Notes: generated from the letters alone by a model not told the origin. A stretch of 13,423 nt of DNA from Bradyrhizobium sp. (GCA_028290165.1 JAQGKJ010000749.1:1-13423); one strand, 5' to 3'. Numbered from the stretch's first letter, positions 6,996-13,343 are shown. Numbers and translations: made by a program.

Positions 6996-7229
6996 ATGCC
7001 CAGAGAAAACGACCTGGAAGGTGTGCAAGATCAAGGCGGCAAACATGGCGGCCAAAAGGGCATGCCGAAACCTGAGCCAAGATCTGAGCCAAGACCTGAG
7101 CCGAGGGCTGGCAAAAGGCCCGGCCATGCTCCGGATCAAGGCATCGTGCGCGACCAGCTGGGACAGGAACAGCCGCGAGACAAAGAGCGCGCTCAGCGGG
7201 TTCACCAAACCGATACGATCCGGCGATGA
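6996..7229 (+). CDS. Small hydrophilic hypothetical protein with PEPR repeats
   Basis: This possible 77-residue protein begins MPRENDLEGVQDQGGKHGG and carries PEPRSEPRPEPR encoded by three 12-bp tandem units. It is strongly hydrophilic and probably disordered, with no recognised domain. An AAGG lies about 10 nt before the ATG. The stop overlaps a following ATG as TGATG. The minus-strand ORF over the same bases (6972-7253) is hydrophobic and Arg/Leu-rich and reads like a shadow. Third-position GC is only moderate, so the call is tentative. Confidence 0.38.
   Translation: MPRENDLEGVQDQGGKHGGQKGMPKPEPRSEPRPEPRAGKRPGHAPDQGIVRDQLGQEQPRDKERAQRVHQTDTIRR
7072..7107. repeat. Three 12-bp tandem repeats (CTGAGCCAAGAT-like)
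   Basis: Units at 7072-7083, 7084-7095 and 7096-7107 share CTGAGCC(A/G)AG. Each is four codons long, so the repeat number can change without shifting the frame of the overlapping plus-strand ORF. Confidence 0.8.
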
Positions 7230-7279
7230 TGGCTCACGAGACCGTGCAATCAAAAACGGGTGGCTCGGGACCCTGATCG

Positions 7280-7459
7280 TTGACTGATCCTGCCGATGAA
7301 TCTCGGTGCCGGACCGTCGACGACAACGAGACCGTCGAAAGCCTGCGACTGGTAACGGCCTTCCTTAGCCTTGCACCCGGACAACGGCTTGAAGTCGTCG
7401 AACAGGTCGAGCGTCTCGCGACCGACCCCGAAGCGGTTTCCGACCACCCGTTGCCCTGA
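7280..7459 (+). CDS. Small hypothetical protein, TTG start
   Basis: This 59-residue frame reads MTDPADESRCRTV and then an amphipathic helical stretch, VESLRLVTAFLSLAPGQR followed by LEVVEQVERLA, which looks like real protein. The first available start is TTG at 7280; an in-frame TGA lies only 3 nt before it (7274-7276). A weak GGGA is the only ribosome-binding site. Upstream of that TGA the same frame is open from an ATG at 7229 for 15 codons. The gene may therefore be intact with a TTG start, or be a longer gene interrupted by a nonsense codon. No domain is recognised. The opposing minus-strand ORF (7250-7462) is considered a shadow. Confidence 0.45.
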   Translation: MTDPADESRCRTVDDNETVESLRLVTAFLSLAPGQRLEVVEQVERLATDPEAVSDHPLP

Positions 7460-7599
7460 CAAGAGTTAGTTGGCTACTTTCAGTTTACTCTTCGTCGAAG
7501 CCGCGCGCGAAAGCCGCAATGCGCTGAACCGAGGCGCCATTCTAGCGTCGCATTGATCTGGCTCAGTCAACCGAATCGTCAATTGGGCATGCTGTTCCC

Positions 7600-7827
7600 A
7601 TGAAAATATCAGACTTTAACTGCCCGTCATGCGGGTCGTCTTATGAGGTCGCCGAGTCAACGTCGGCGCAAGGTAGTCCAGGCCGGGCCGAATGTGTGGT
7701 CTGCGGCGGGCTATTGGAATCATGGCAAGAGCCCAAGATGAAAGCCTATCGGTTGGTTTTAGCTCCGGAACATAAATACCCGCACATTCCCGCCCCGCCG
7801 TCTCCGATCCGTTCGATCATCGCCTGA
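7600..7827 (+). CDS. Small zinc-ribbon protein
   Basis: This 75-residue protein starts MKISDFNCPSCGSSYEVAES and contains two CxxC knuckles, Cys8-X2-Cys11 and Cys32-X2-Cys35, the pattern of a small zinc ribbon of the MJ0042-like kind. The second half (MKAYRLVLAPEHKYPHI, then a Pro-rich tail) has no recognised motif. A strong Shine-Dalgarno is absent. It stands alone, 140 nt after the preceding small ORF and 248 nt before the phasin. A nucleic-acid or protein-binding role is usual for such folds but cannot be assigned here. Confidence 0.72.
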   Translation: MKISDFNCPSCGSSYEVAESTSAQGSPGRAECVVCGGLLESWQEPKMKAYRLVLAPEHKYPHIPAPPSPIRSIIA

Positions 7828-7942
7828 TTTCGAGACGACCCCCAGCCGACAAGGATCGATGCTCCGGCCGGAAGCCTGAAAACAGCCCCAAATGCCGTGC
7901 GTGGGAGGTGGCTGCCCACTGCCGGCGTGTGATCGGGCTTAC

Positions 7943-7995
7943 CGATAAGACCGCCCAGAGAGATCGATAAATATTCCAAACCGGCCGATAAATAT
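7943..7995. promoter_or_regulatory. Three phased CGATAA motifs upstream of the phasin gene
   Basis: CGATAA occurs at 7943, 7965 and 7986, spaced 22 and 21 bp (two helical turns). The last two are identical over 10 bp, CGATAAATAT. They lie 80-135 bp before the phasin ATG. The phasing suggests a regulator binding one face of the DNA; the factor is unknown. Confidence 0.4.
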
Positions 7996-8075
7996 CGGGC
8001 CTTGCCGCGCCAAACACTGCAAAGACGTCGTTCTGGAAGTGTGGTAACTCTCCGTCGAAATGGGAGGGTGGCGTC

Positions 8076-8429
8076 ATGATTGAACCAAAACTGGAAGTCC
8101 CGGCCGAACTGCGCGATTTGGCGGAAAAAACCATCGACCAGGCGGAAAAGGCGTTCGGGATGTTTTTTGATGCTGCGGGAAAATCGATCGCGTCGGTCCC
8201 GAATCCGGGGTCGGAGATTTCCAAGCAGGCCTTGTCCTTTACCGAACAGAACATGAAGGCGGCATTCGAGCATGCGCGAAAATTGGTTTACGCCACCGAT
8301 CTTCAGGAAGCCATGCGGATTCAGTCGGAATTCTTGAAGAGTCAATTTACCAACGCCGGCGAACATATGAGACAGATTACCGGCGGGGCGATGTCTGCCA
8401 CGAAGGATGCGTCGAAAGGCAAATTCTAG
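8076..8429 (+). CDS. Phasin family protein
   Basis: This 117-residue protein is predicted to be almost entirely helical and amphipathic. It begins with PAELRDLAEKTIDQAEKAFG and continues with FTEQNMKAAFEHARKLVYA, then DLQEAMRIQSEFLKSQF, typical of rhizobial phasins that coat polyhydroxyalkanoate granules. The length fits the short phasins of this group, which carry no signal peptide and act in the cytoplasm on the granule surface. A GGAGGG Shine-Dalgarno about 8 nt before the ATG supports the start. It is monocistronic; the nearest gene downstream is convergent. Three phased CGATAA motifs upstream are a possible control region. No PHA synthase or PhaR is nearby. A gas-vesicle or stress-related helical protein is the less likely alternative. 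Confidence 0.85.
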   Translation: MIEPKLEVPAELRDLAEKTIDQAEKAFGMFFDAAGKSIASVPNPGSEISKQALSFTEQNMKAAFEHARKLVYATDLQEAMRIQSEFLKSQFTNAGEHMRQITGGAMSATKDASKGKF

Positions 8430-8616
8430 CATAAGCGCATTGCCGCAACCGCAATCGAGCCGCATCAATTGGGCGCGTCGTTAGACGTGTGTGCATCAAG
8501 AACTCTTTGCCCACAAAATAGTCTTGCATGGGTTTACGCCGTGCATTTCAATTGCTCGGCAGGTCCATGACGGGCCACCGGGTGAAGCTTCTCGCCGTCT
8601 GTCATCCTTTCTGCTG

Positions 8617-8644
8617 ATCCCTGTCGGCGATAACCGGCAGGGAT
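8617..8644 (+). terminator. Hairpin terminator candidate between convergent genes
   Basis: ATCCCTGTCGG (8617-8627) and CCGGCAGGGAT (8634-8644) form an 11-bp stem with one G-T pair and a 6-nt loop. On the plus strand it is followed by TTGCATTTT, an imperfect T-rich tail. It may end the phasin transcript 190 nt after its stop. Confidence 0.45.
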
Positions 8645-8647
8645 TTG

Positions 8648-8684
8648 CATTTTGGGGTGTTCTACATTTTGGGGTGTTCTACAT
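8648..8684. repeat. 17-bp tandem duplication
   Basis: CATTTTGGGGTGTTCTA occurs at 8648-8664 and again directly at 8665-8681, followed by CAT of a third unit. It is probably a recent slippage duplication. Confidence 0.9.
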
Positions 8685-8689
8685 GGACT

Positions 8690-8729
8690 GGAGCCGGTAT
8701 GAGCGATGGGCTGGGAGCCGGTATGAGCG
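8690..8729. repeat. 16-bp repeat with 24-bp period
   Basis: GGAGCCGGTATGAGCG occurs at 8690-8705 and 8714-8729. In one plus frame it gives a repeated SRYER. It lies 6 nt after the 17-bp tandem duplication. Confidence 0.9.
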
Positions 8730-8816
8730 GCGATACTGGCCGCCTCGTCCCGGTTCAGCGGAAAATTCGCCTTCGGGCGGCCTTCGGCAACCTCAGGTCG
8801 CCCCGTCACGTCAGGG

Positions 8817-9641
8817 TCAAGGAGCCGGTGCGCCGGCGTTGGTCACGATGGGATTGTCAGTGTCCGCCGGCGCCAGTTCGCTGGCACTGCCATCGCCCAG
8901 AAATTGATCGAGGGTCGCCTGGATCTTCTGTTTGACGGAATCAGGACCGCGATCGCTCATATCGGTATGCTGGAATTTCGTCTTGATGATATCGATACCC
9001 TCCGCCTTGGCGGTCGGCAGAACGCCGGCATCGGTCTTGAAATTCGGGTCGCTCGATCGGAACGACAGGATCTTCACCTTGTCGCGCACAAACGGGACAC
9101 GCAAATTATCGAGTGTGATCACCTTCGATACCAGTTCTGGATGCTGTTTGGCGCAGAACATGGCAATGTCACCGCCGTTCGAATGTCCGACCAGCGTCAG
9201 GTGACCGTAGTCGGCGTTCGGCTGTAATTTTTTCAGTTGCCCAAGCACAAACAGAATATTTGCTTCGCCGCGCTCATAGACCCCCCGCCGACCGACATAG
9301 GGCAAGCCGACCTTGGTCATCAGTGGCGGATCGGTTGGGAGATCCTGCTGAATGCTCGCTACCAGATAGCCTCTTGCCGCGAGCACGTTGGCAAGGAACG
9401 AATACTCGGTGTTCTTGACGGTATTGCCGTTGCTGATGATCGCGACCGGAAGCTTCCAAAAGCCGTCATTGGCCTTCATCTCATAGTCCCGGCGCACGGC
9501 AAGGTCGACGGCGACGGGTCGCTGCCGCGCGGCATCGACGAAGTTCAGTGTCTCGTGTCGAATGCCCCATTTGCTTACGGCAAAATATATGCCGCCTGCG
9601 AGAGCGCAGACGCACGCCAAAACCGCTATTCCCCGTTTCAT
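8817..9641 (-). CDS. Exported or membrane-anchored alpha/beta hydrolase
   Basis: This 274-residue protein begins with a signal or anchor segment (MKRGIAVLACVCALAGGIYF), placing it in the periplasm or on the membrane. The alpha/beta hydrolase fold is shown by the nucleophile elbow GHSNGG with Ser154, a likely acid Asp198 in RSSDPNFKTD and the catalytic His225 in FQHTDMSD. The core strand PVAIISNGNTVKNTEYSFLANVLAARGY resembles the esterase/lipase or PAF-acetylhydrolase-like branch. A Pro/Ala-rich tail follows the domain. A GGAAGGA Shine-Dalgarno about 5 nt before the ATG supports the start. Substrate is unknown; an ester or lipid hydrolase is likely. The gene is convergent with the phasin, but the exported location argues against a role as an intracellular PHA depolymerase. 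Confidence 0.87.
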   Translation of the reverse strand: MKRGIAVLACVCALAGGIYFAVSKWGIRHETLNFVDAARQRPVAVDLAVRRDYEMKANDGFWKLPVAIISNGNTVKNTEYSFLANVLAARGYLVASIQQDLPTDPPLMTKVGLPYVGRRGVYERGEANILFVLGQLKKLQPNADYGHLTLVGHSNGGDIAMFCAKQHPELVSKVITLDNLRVPFVRDKVKILSFRSSDPNFKTDAGVLPTAKAEGIDIIKTKFQHTDMSDRGPDSVKQKIQATLDQFLGDGSASELAPADTDNPIVTNAGAPAP

Positions 9642-9811
9642 TGCTTCCTTCCCCGATCACTTTTGATTCAAAGATAATGTGAAAACGCGGTCAGGATGAG
9701 GCCGGCGCCGCCCGGGCAAGATTAAATTTGGGAAAGTTTGCTCCGCAGCAACGATGCGCGGAAATGATTTTGTCGCGTTCCGGCGTGTTTCAGCACGAGG
9801 TGAGGGCATAA

Positions 9812-9826
9812 GCCGGAACTGCCGGC
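9812..9826 (-). terminator. Small hairpin downstream of gene 9843-10103
   Basis: GCCGG/CCGGC with a 5-nt loop lies 17 nt beyond the stop at 9843 and is followed by TTATGCC on the minus strand. The stem is short and the tail weak. Confidence 0.28.
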
Positions 9827-9842
9827 AACCCGTGCGCTCTCG

Positions 9843-10103
9843 CTAGCGCTTTCGGTGCGATGCGGTCTGGAGCACGGCACGCGTGAAGTAGTCCCTCGCC
9901 ACCGCGTCCAGTGCCGCCGAGATCAACTCATCGGATTCGGTCACGCGCCCCCTTTTCTCGGCCTCGAGCCGTTCGGCCTCCTGAATATATTCAATTGCAA
10001 GTTCGCGCAGCCGCCCGAACTCGACATCGTCGGGAATGGGATAGATCGTCGCCAGTAAATCTCTGGCGCGCGCGCGTGCGCGGTCGCTTCTCATGCCAAC
10101 CAT
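9843..10103 (-). CDS. Small helical hypothetical protein
   Basis: This 86-residue protein begins MVGMRSDRARARARDLLATI. The frame extends to 10196, but the ATG at 10103 is preferred because GAGGAGG lies about 6 nt upstream. The sequence is charged and helical, with FGRLRELAIEYIQEAERLEA and a stretch ending LISAALDAVARDYF; no signal peptide or membrane segment is present. No known family is recognised. It lies 201 nt upstream of the hydrolase and 208 nt downstream of the TPR/ATP-grasp gene on the same strand, with hairpins on both sides, so it may be its own transcription unit. Confidence 0.68.
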   Translation of the reverse strand: MVGMRSDRARARARDLLATIYPIPDDVEFGRLRELAIEYIQEAERLEAEKRGRVTESDELISAALDAVARDYFTRAVLQTASHRKR

Positions 10104-10214
10104 GAGCGCCTCCTCAAATTGTCTGCATCCCCTGCTCGAAAAGTGCCGCGCCTTCGGCCGAAACCCAGCCCGCAACCAAATCGCCAGACATGACACTTCT
10201 AGCCTAAGTATTTT

Positions 10215-10252
10215 GGCAATGTCGGGTTCCGGACAAAATGCCTTATTTTTTT
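10215..10252 (+). terminator. Intrinsic-terminator-like hairpin and T-run on the plus strand
   Basis: GGCA/TGCC (10215-10218 and 10239-10242) and TGTC/GACA inside it enclose CGGGTTCCG. The hairpin is followed by TTA and seven T (10246-10252). It points along the plus strand although neighbouring genes are on the minus strand. A second hairpin, GGCGG/CCGCC (10259-10271), repeats the CGGGTTCCG core 38 bp later. Confidence 0.4.
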
Positions 10253-10311
10253 AGATTTGGCGGGTTCCGCCCGGGGGAACTTTCGATTTCGGGCCGAGCC
10301 ATCGTCGCGGT

Positions 10312-11796
10312 TCAACACGGCCGGGTCGATCTTTGCATGATCATGGCGACAACCGCGTCCAGGATTCTGCTGACGGCAGTGCACCGGTAGGCCCAGCGCT
10401 CATCGGGGTCCGGCGGATTGACCACCATGGTCGCGTTGGCTTCGAACAACAATAGCTCGCCGTCGCGACCAAGCCCAAAATCGATCCCCGCATAGTCGAG
10501 GCTGAGCAGGTCCCGTATCTGTTCAAGCGCCGCGACTGCTCTGTCTCCGAGCGCTGCCCTCATATCGCCGAGAAAACCTGCTTCCTCCAGCCGATGGTCC
10601 GGTTCGTCGGCCATGTCGGAGGTGAAATAATGCACCTTCCATTCCCGGGATATCGCAAGATGCAATGGATAGATCTCTCCGCCGATCATCATCACCCGGT
10701 ATTTTCGCGCGTTGCCGTCCTTGCCGCGGGCGTCGAGATACTCGATCACCAGGAGATCGTTCCCGGGAAGGCCGGCCGCGGCCGCGGACAATCCGGCTGC
10801 CTGTTCAACGAGGATGAAGTTGCGCCCGGTGTGATAGCCGGGCGAGCGCAGCAGCAGCGGAAACGTGAACCGGTGGTTCGCGACTAGGGTAGCACCGTCG
10901 GGGCCTGCAAGGACGTCGCGGGCCATGGCGATGGTTCGCGGGGTGACTACGCCCGGCACGGTGCGCAGCCGACTGGCATTGCCGATACGACCCGTCTTCA
11001 TCACTGCGCAGGGGTCGTTGATAACCGGTGCACTGGTCCGCGTCACCAAACGGGCGGCGGCCTCCAGCGCGGGTTCACAGAGATCCGCATCCCCGATGGC
11101 GTTGAAGATCAGTTGGTGCGGCGGCAGCGGGATCGACGGATCGAGATAGTCTGCGACAACCACCGACGTCAGAAAGACGCAGTCGTCCAGGAACGACGCG
11201 GTCGGGATGTTGCCGCCGCCCGACGAGACCAGCTGCAGCAGGGCCACCGGCGGCTTGGTACCGCGATACGGCAGGCTTGAGATAGCATTGTCGCGAAAGC
11301 CCTTCCGGAAATGATGCCGGGCACCGGCGCGATCGCCGAGATCCGAGAGCACGGCGCCGAGTCCTTGATGCGCCGGAGCGTAATCCGGATCGATCGTTAA
11401 GGCTTTTTGATAATGCTCGCGGGCTTCTGCGTGCTTGTCGGCGCGAGGCAGCAGATTGGCCAGGTTTACGTGCCCCATCGGATTTAACGGGTGGTGGGTG
11501 ACGGCCTCTGAATAGACGCGACAGGCGGCGTCGATCGCGCCCATATTCGTCAGCAGGGTCCCGAATTCGTTAAGCGCGCTGAAATTTGCGGGTGTCCTTC
11601 GCAAGATGTCGATGAAAGCCTGCTGGGCGTCTTGCCGCCGATTGAGGGCGCCGAGGAGCACCGCGCGCTCGATTTCGATATCGATATTGTCGTTCTCGAT
11701 GCGTCGACCCGCGAGCAGATTTTCAATCTGCCGCAGTCTCGATTCCTGCGCCAACCGGGGGGCCCAGTCGCGCTTGCTGGTGGCAACGTCAGGCAC
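10312..11796 (-). CDS. TPR/ATP-grasp fusion protein (putative ATP-dependent carboxylate ligase)
   Basis: This protein is 494 residues from a GTG at 11796. Residues about 40-168 form roughly four TPR units, for example NPMGHVNLANLLPRADKHAE followed by AREHYQKALTIDP, a protein-interaction scaffold. Residues about 185-490 look like an ATP-grasp fold. Candidate nucleotide and metal-binding elements are FPLLLRSPGYHTGRN (312-326), LLVIEYLD (348-355), RKYRVMMIGGEIYPLHLA (365-381), GIDFG (437-441) and LFEANATM (450-457), with Glu452 and Asn454 as likely Mg ligands. ATP-grasp enzymes form amide or ester bonds via acyl phosphates; the TPR part may bind a protein or peptide substrate. The GTG has no visible Shine-Dalgarno, and the frame stays open with coding-like bias (KTSDVGPAPIAAELKQ) upstream to a TGA at 11859-11857, so the true N-terminus may lie upstream. 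Domain calls are good; the reaction is inferred. Confidence 0.8.
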   Translation of the reverse strand: MPDVATSKRDWAPRLAQESRLRQIENLLAGRRIENDNIDIEIERAVLLGALNRRQDAQQAFIDILRRTPANFSALNEFGTLLTNMGAIDAACRVYSEAVTHHPLNPMGHVNLANLLPRADKHAEAREHYQKALTIDPDYAPAHQGLGAVLSDLGDRAGARHHFRKGFRDNAISSLPYRGTKPPVALLQLVSSGGGNIPTASFLDDCVFLTSVVVADYLDPSIPLPPHQLIFNAIGDADLCEPALEAAARLVTRTSAPVINDPCAVMKTGRIGNASRLRTVPGVVTPRTIAMARDVLAGPDGATLVANHRFTFPLLLRSPGYHTGRNFILVEQAAGLSAAAAGLPGNDLLVIEYLDARGKDGNARKYRVMMIGGEIYPLHLAISREWKVHYFTSDMADEPDHRLEEAGFLGDMRAALGDRAVAALEQIRDLLSLDYAGIDFGLGRDGELLLFEANATMVVNPPDPDERWAYRCTAVSRILDAVVAMIMQRSTRPC

Positions 11797-11813
11797 AAGA
11801 GCCGCGTTCTGTT

Positions 11814-11978
11814 TCAGTTCGGCCGCGATAGGCGCCGGGCCGACGTCGGAGGTTTTTCAATCACGCAATTATCGGCTGATTCGTCCAGCGCATCCCAATT
11901 CACCGGCGGAATATTATTCCAAACCAACGCGTAGTCGGCCCATTCGTCCTTCGTATCAAGTCGGGCATTCGCAGACAT
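11814..11978 (-). CDS. Small acidic ORF directly upstream of the TPR/ATP-grasp gene (separate peptide or its displaced N-terminus)
   Basis: A 54-codon frame begins MSANARLDTKDEWADYALVW and is rich in Asp, Glu, Trp and Asn over residues 8-41, then turns basic (ARRLSRPN) near the stop. A GTG at 12005 in the same frame would add 9 residues. Neither start has a clear Shine-Dalgarno. The stop lies 17 nt before the GTG of the TPR/ATP-grasp gene. A run of five A on the coding strand (11857-11853) is where this frame and the downstream frame could be joined by a one-base shift. It could be the genuine N-terminus of the ligase, a small substrate peptide, or non-coding. Confidence 0.4.
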   Translation of the reverse strand: MSANARLDTKDEWADYALVWNNIPPVNWDALDESADNCVIEKPPTSARRLSRPN

Positions 11979-12022
11979 GTTGCGAAGACTAGCGCTCGCG
12001 GGCACCCCTGAACGGCGTCGCT

Positions 12023-12343
12023 TTAGCTAGGGTCCTTCAAGCCATGACGCTGCTCCAGTTCCTGCGCCAGCAGCATCACCTTCAGGGTGTCTTCGCTAAG
12101 CGGCCCGGCAGGTGAGCGCGGATTCCTTTCCAGCCCCTCGATCGGAGGGAAGCTCTCCAGACGCGTGTTCCCAGCCAGAGCCGATCGCGTTGGTCCGAGT
12201 GGTTGATAGGTCTCCTCAACGTCACCGCTATCTTCAATTCGGTCGGCAGATCGTGCCTGGATACGGCTCTTTCGATTTTCTATCTTCCTGGGCTTCGGCT
12301 GCGGAACATAGACGATCGGCGGCAGCATGTGATGTCGCGACAT
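12023..12343 (-). CDS. Hypothetical protein, proline-rich and basic N-terminus
   Basis: This 106-residue protein begins MSRHHMLPPIVYVPQPKPRK and continues KIENRKSRIQARS. A hydrophilic middle follows, with FPPIEGLERNPRSPAGPLSE and a C-terminal helix DTLKVMLLAQELEQRHGL. GGGAG about 7 nt before the ATG at 12343 supports the start; Met6 is an alternative. There is no signal peptide or membrane segment, and no domain is recognised. It ends 44 nt before the ATG of the small acidic ORF and on the same strand, so it may lead the TPR/ATP-grasp transcript. Confidence 0.72.
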   Translation of the reverse strand: MSRHHMLPPIVYVPQPKPRKIENRKSRIQARSADRIEDSGDVEETYQPLGPTRSALAGNTRLESFPPIEGLERNPRSPAGPLSEDTLKVMLLAQELEQRHGLKDPS

Positions 12344-12698
12344 GATTCACTCCCATTGTCCCAACTGACACAAAAGCAAATCCCAAGGGAGAGAAAGGCA
12401 AGTCTTAGGCCAGGAAATTTCAGTTATAAATCAATGCACATTTTACGCGGGGGATGTCGGCCCCGGCAGGAATTGCCCGGTCGTCACTGAGCGCCACCGC
12501 GGTCGGGTTAGAGCGTGCGACAAGAAGCTTGGCGCAACGGCAATTTGATTCGTCGGGAGCCAAACACGGGCCAACTCGATCTTCGTGTTGCACAAAAAAG
12601 CCCCGAACCACGCCGGTGCTTGAATTGCCGGAGTCTTGGGAGAAATCACCGGCTGCCCGGGACCGGGAAGGCAGCCTAACCGCAGCTTTCTATCGCGA
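12344..12698. other. Intergenic region without a convincing gene
   Basis: The 355 bases between the two minus-strand genes hold ORFs of 63-95 codons on both strands, none with ribosome-binding sites or clear domains. The right part carries inverted repeats downstream of the glycine-zipper gene. The left part, an A/T-richer stretch around 12411-12445, should hold the promoter of the gene at 12343, but no clean -35/-10 pair stands out. Confidence 0.45.
12594..12676 (-). terminator. Inverted repeats and T-run downstream of the glycine-zipper gene
   Basis: On the minus strand, GGCTGCC/GGCAGCC (12676-12651) starts 22 nt after the stop. It partly overlaps a second pair, GCCGGTG/CACCGGC (12653-12612), which is followed 12 nt later by six T (12599-12594). 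The two stems share 3 bases and may be mutually exclusive. Confidence 0.35.
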
Positions 12699-12938
12699 CT
12701 ACATGCGATTGCCCTGAGCCGTGGAGTTCGGCGCCTTTTGGTCGCTCTTGCGCGTGTCCTGCTTGTTGGCTTCGTGATGGCCTATAATGCATCCGGCAAC
12801 AGCGCCGACCTTGCCGTGCCCTGCCAGATGACCCGCGACACCGCCAACGATGGCGCCCTTGATGCAGCCCTTCGCCCCGGCGGCAGCGGGAGCAAACGCG
12901 AGGCCCAAAATAGCGGAGCAAACGATCAGCGGCTTCAT
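12699..12938 (-). CDS. Secreted glycine-zipper small protein
   Basis: This 79-residue protein has a Sec signal peptide (MKPLIVCSAILGLAFAPAAA, cleavage near residue 22). A glycine-zipper hairpin follows, KGAIVGGVAGHLAGH and GKVGAVAGCIIGHHEA, with regularly spaced Gly/Ala that would pack as two membrane helices. The tail is short and hydrophilic. Two Cys (in GCIKG and AGCIIG) could form a disulphide. The frame extends to 13055, but the ATG at 12938 is preferred for its signal peptide and GGAG about 9 nt upstream. Glycine-zipper proteins of this kind sit in or near the outer membrane or periplasm. Function is unknown. Confidence 0.8.
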   Translation of the reverse strand: MKPLIVCSAILGLAFAPAAAGAKGCIKGAIVGGVAGHLAGHGKVGAVAGCIIGHHEANKQDTRKSDQKAPNSTAQGNRM

Positions 12939-13038
12939 GGCGGCTCTCCAAACAAAACAATCGCGGCAACAATCGAGGCCGCGGTGATTGGTTCCGGAAA
13001 CGTTGTGGCGGGATCGCGCTGATGATTTCAGGATCAAT

Positions 13039-13299
13039 CTAGCGCCGCCGCGCAAGCGCCACGCCGAACAAGAAGGCGACCAGCAAGCTCGTCAGCGGCG
13101 CCTCCCGTGTGATGGCGCTGATGGTCGAAAGCGGCTTGCCCGGCTGTCGCGCGGTGCCAATGGCGCGGCTCAGCCGGTCGATCGCGGCCTGCAGCGCAGC
13201 CGAGACTTCCGCGATCGTGCGCGACACGTCGGTTGCGGTATCGATAGCGCGTTCCGACACGCCGGGCTGCGGTGTTGGCCGGGGTGTTTCGATGTCCAC
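13039..13299 (-). CDS. ElaB/YqjD/DUF883-like membrane-anchored protein
   Basis: This 86-residue protein starts with a GTG at 13299; an in-frame TGA 12 nt upstream rules out a longer version. A Pro-rich N-terminus (PRPTPQPG) leads to a helical segment with SRTIAEVSAALQAAIDRLSR. The end is a single C-terminal transmembrane helix, EAPLTSLLVAFLFGVALARRR, with the Arg-rich tail typical of ElaB/YqjD/DUF883 proteins, which are inner-membrane proteins, some ribosome-binding in enterobacteria. The Shine-Dalgarno is weak. A 17-bp direct repeat lies 45 and 93 bp upstream. The overlapping ORF 13034-13345 in another frame is a shadow. Family placement rests on architecture and is moderately sure. Confidence 0.68.
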   Translation of the reverse strand: MDIETPRPTPQPGVSERAIDTATDVSRTIAEVSAALQAAIDRLSRAIGTARQPGKPLSTISAITREAPLTSLLVAFLFGVALARRR

Positions 13300-13343
13300 G
13301 ATTCCAGGCTCTCAGGGCTTCACTGAAGCGCGATGAGGCCGCC

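Larger units (their letters stand above)
8430..8816. other. Convergent intergenic region without a convincing gene
   Basis: The 387 bases between the phasin and the hydrolase 3' ends hold a hairpin (8617-8644) and two short tandem duplications (8648-8684, 8690-8729). Plus-strand ORFs here run antisense into the hydrolase gene and have no ribosome-binding site or domain. Confidence 0.5.

Noticed and set aside
6972..7253. Minus-strand hydrophobic ORF of 93 codons
   Set aside because: It is rich in Arg/Leu/Ser typical of antisense reading of a GC-rich region, with no Shine-Dalgarno; the plus-strand ORF is slightly better.
7746..8468. Minus-strand ORF of 240 codons
   Set aside because: It is antisense to the phasin and the zinc-ribbon 3' end; both plus-strand proteins make better sense and the ORF shows no domain.
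8684..8907. Plus-strand ORF starting MDWSRYERW with a repeated SRYER
   Set aside because: It overlaps the 3' end of the hydrolase in antisense, has no clear Shine-Dalgarno, and the repeat is explained by the DNA duplication at 8690-8729.
12420..12611. Minus-strand ORF with NCRCAKLLVARSNP, recalling the Com-type zinc finger of phage Mu
   Set aside because: The CxxC pairs of that family are not present and no ribosome-binding site or coding bias supports it.
12957..13000. GGAAC followed by TGTT upstream of the glycine-zipper gene as an EcfG promoter
   Set aside because: The spacing is 19 nt and the -10 box mismatched, so it does not meet the consensus.
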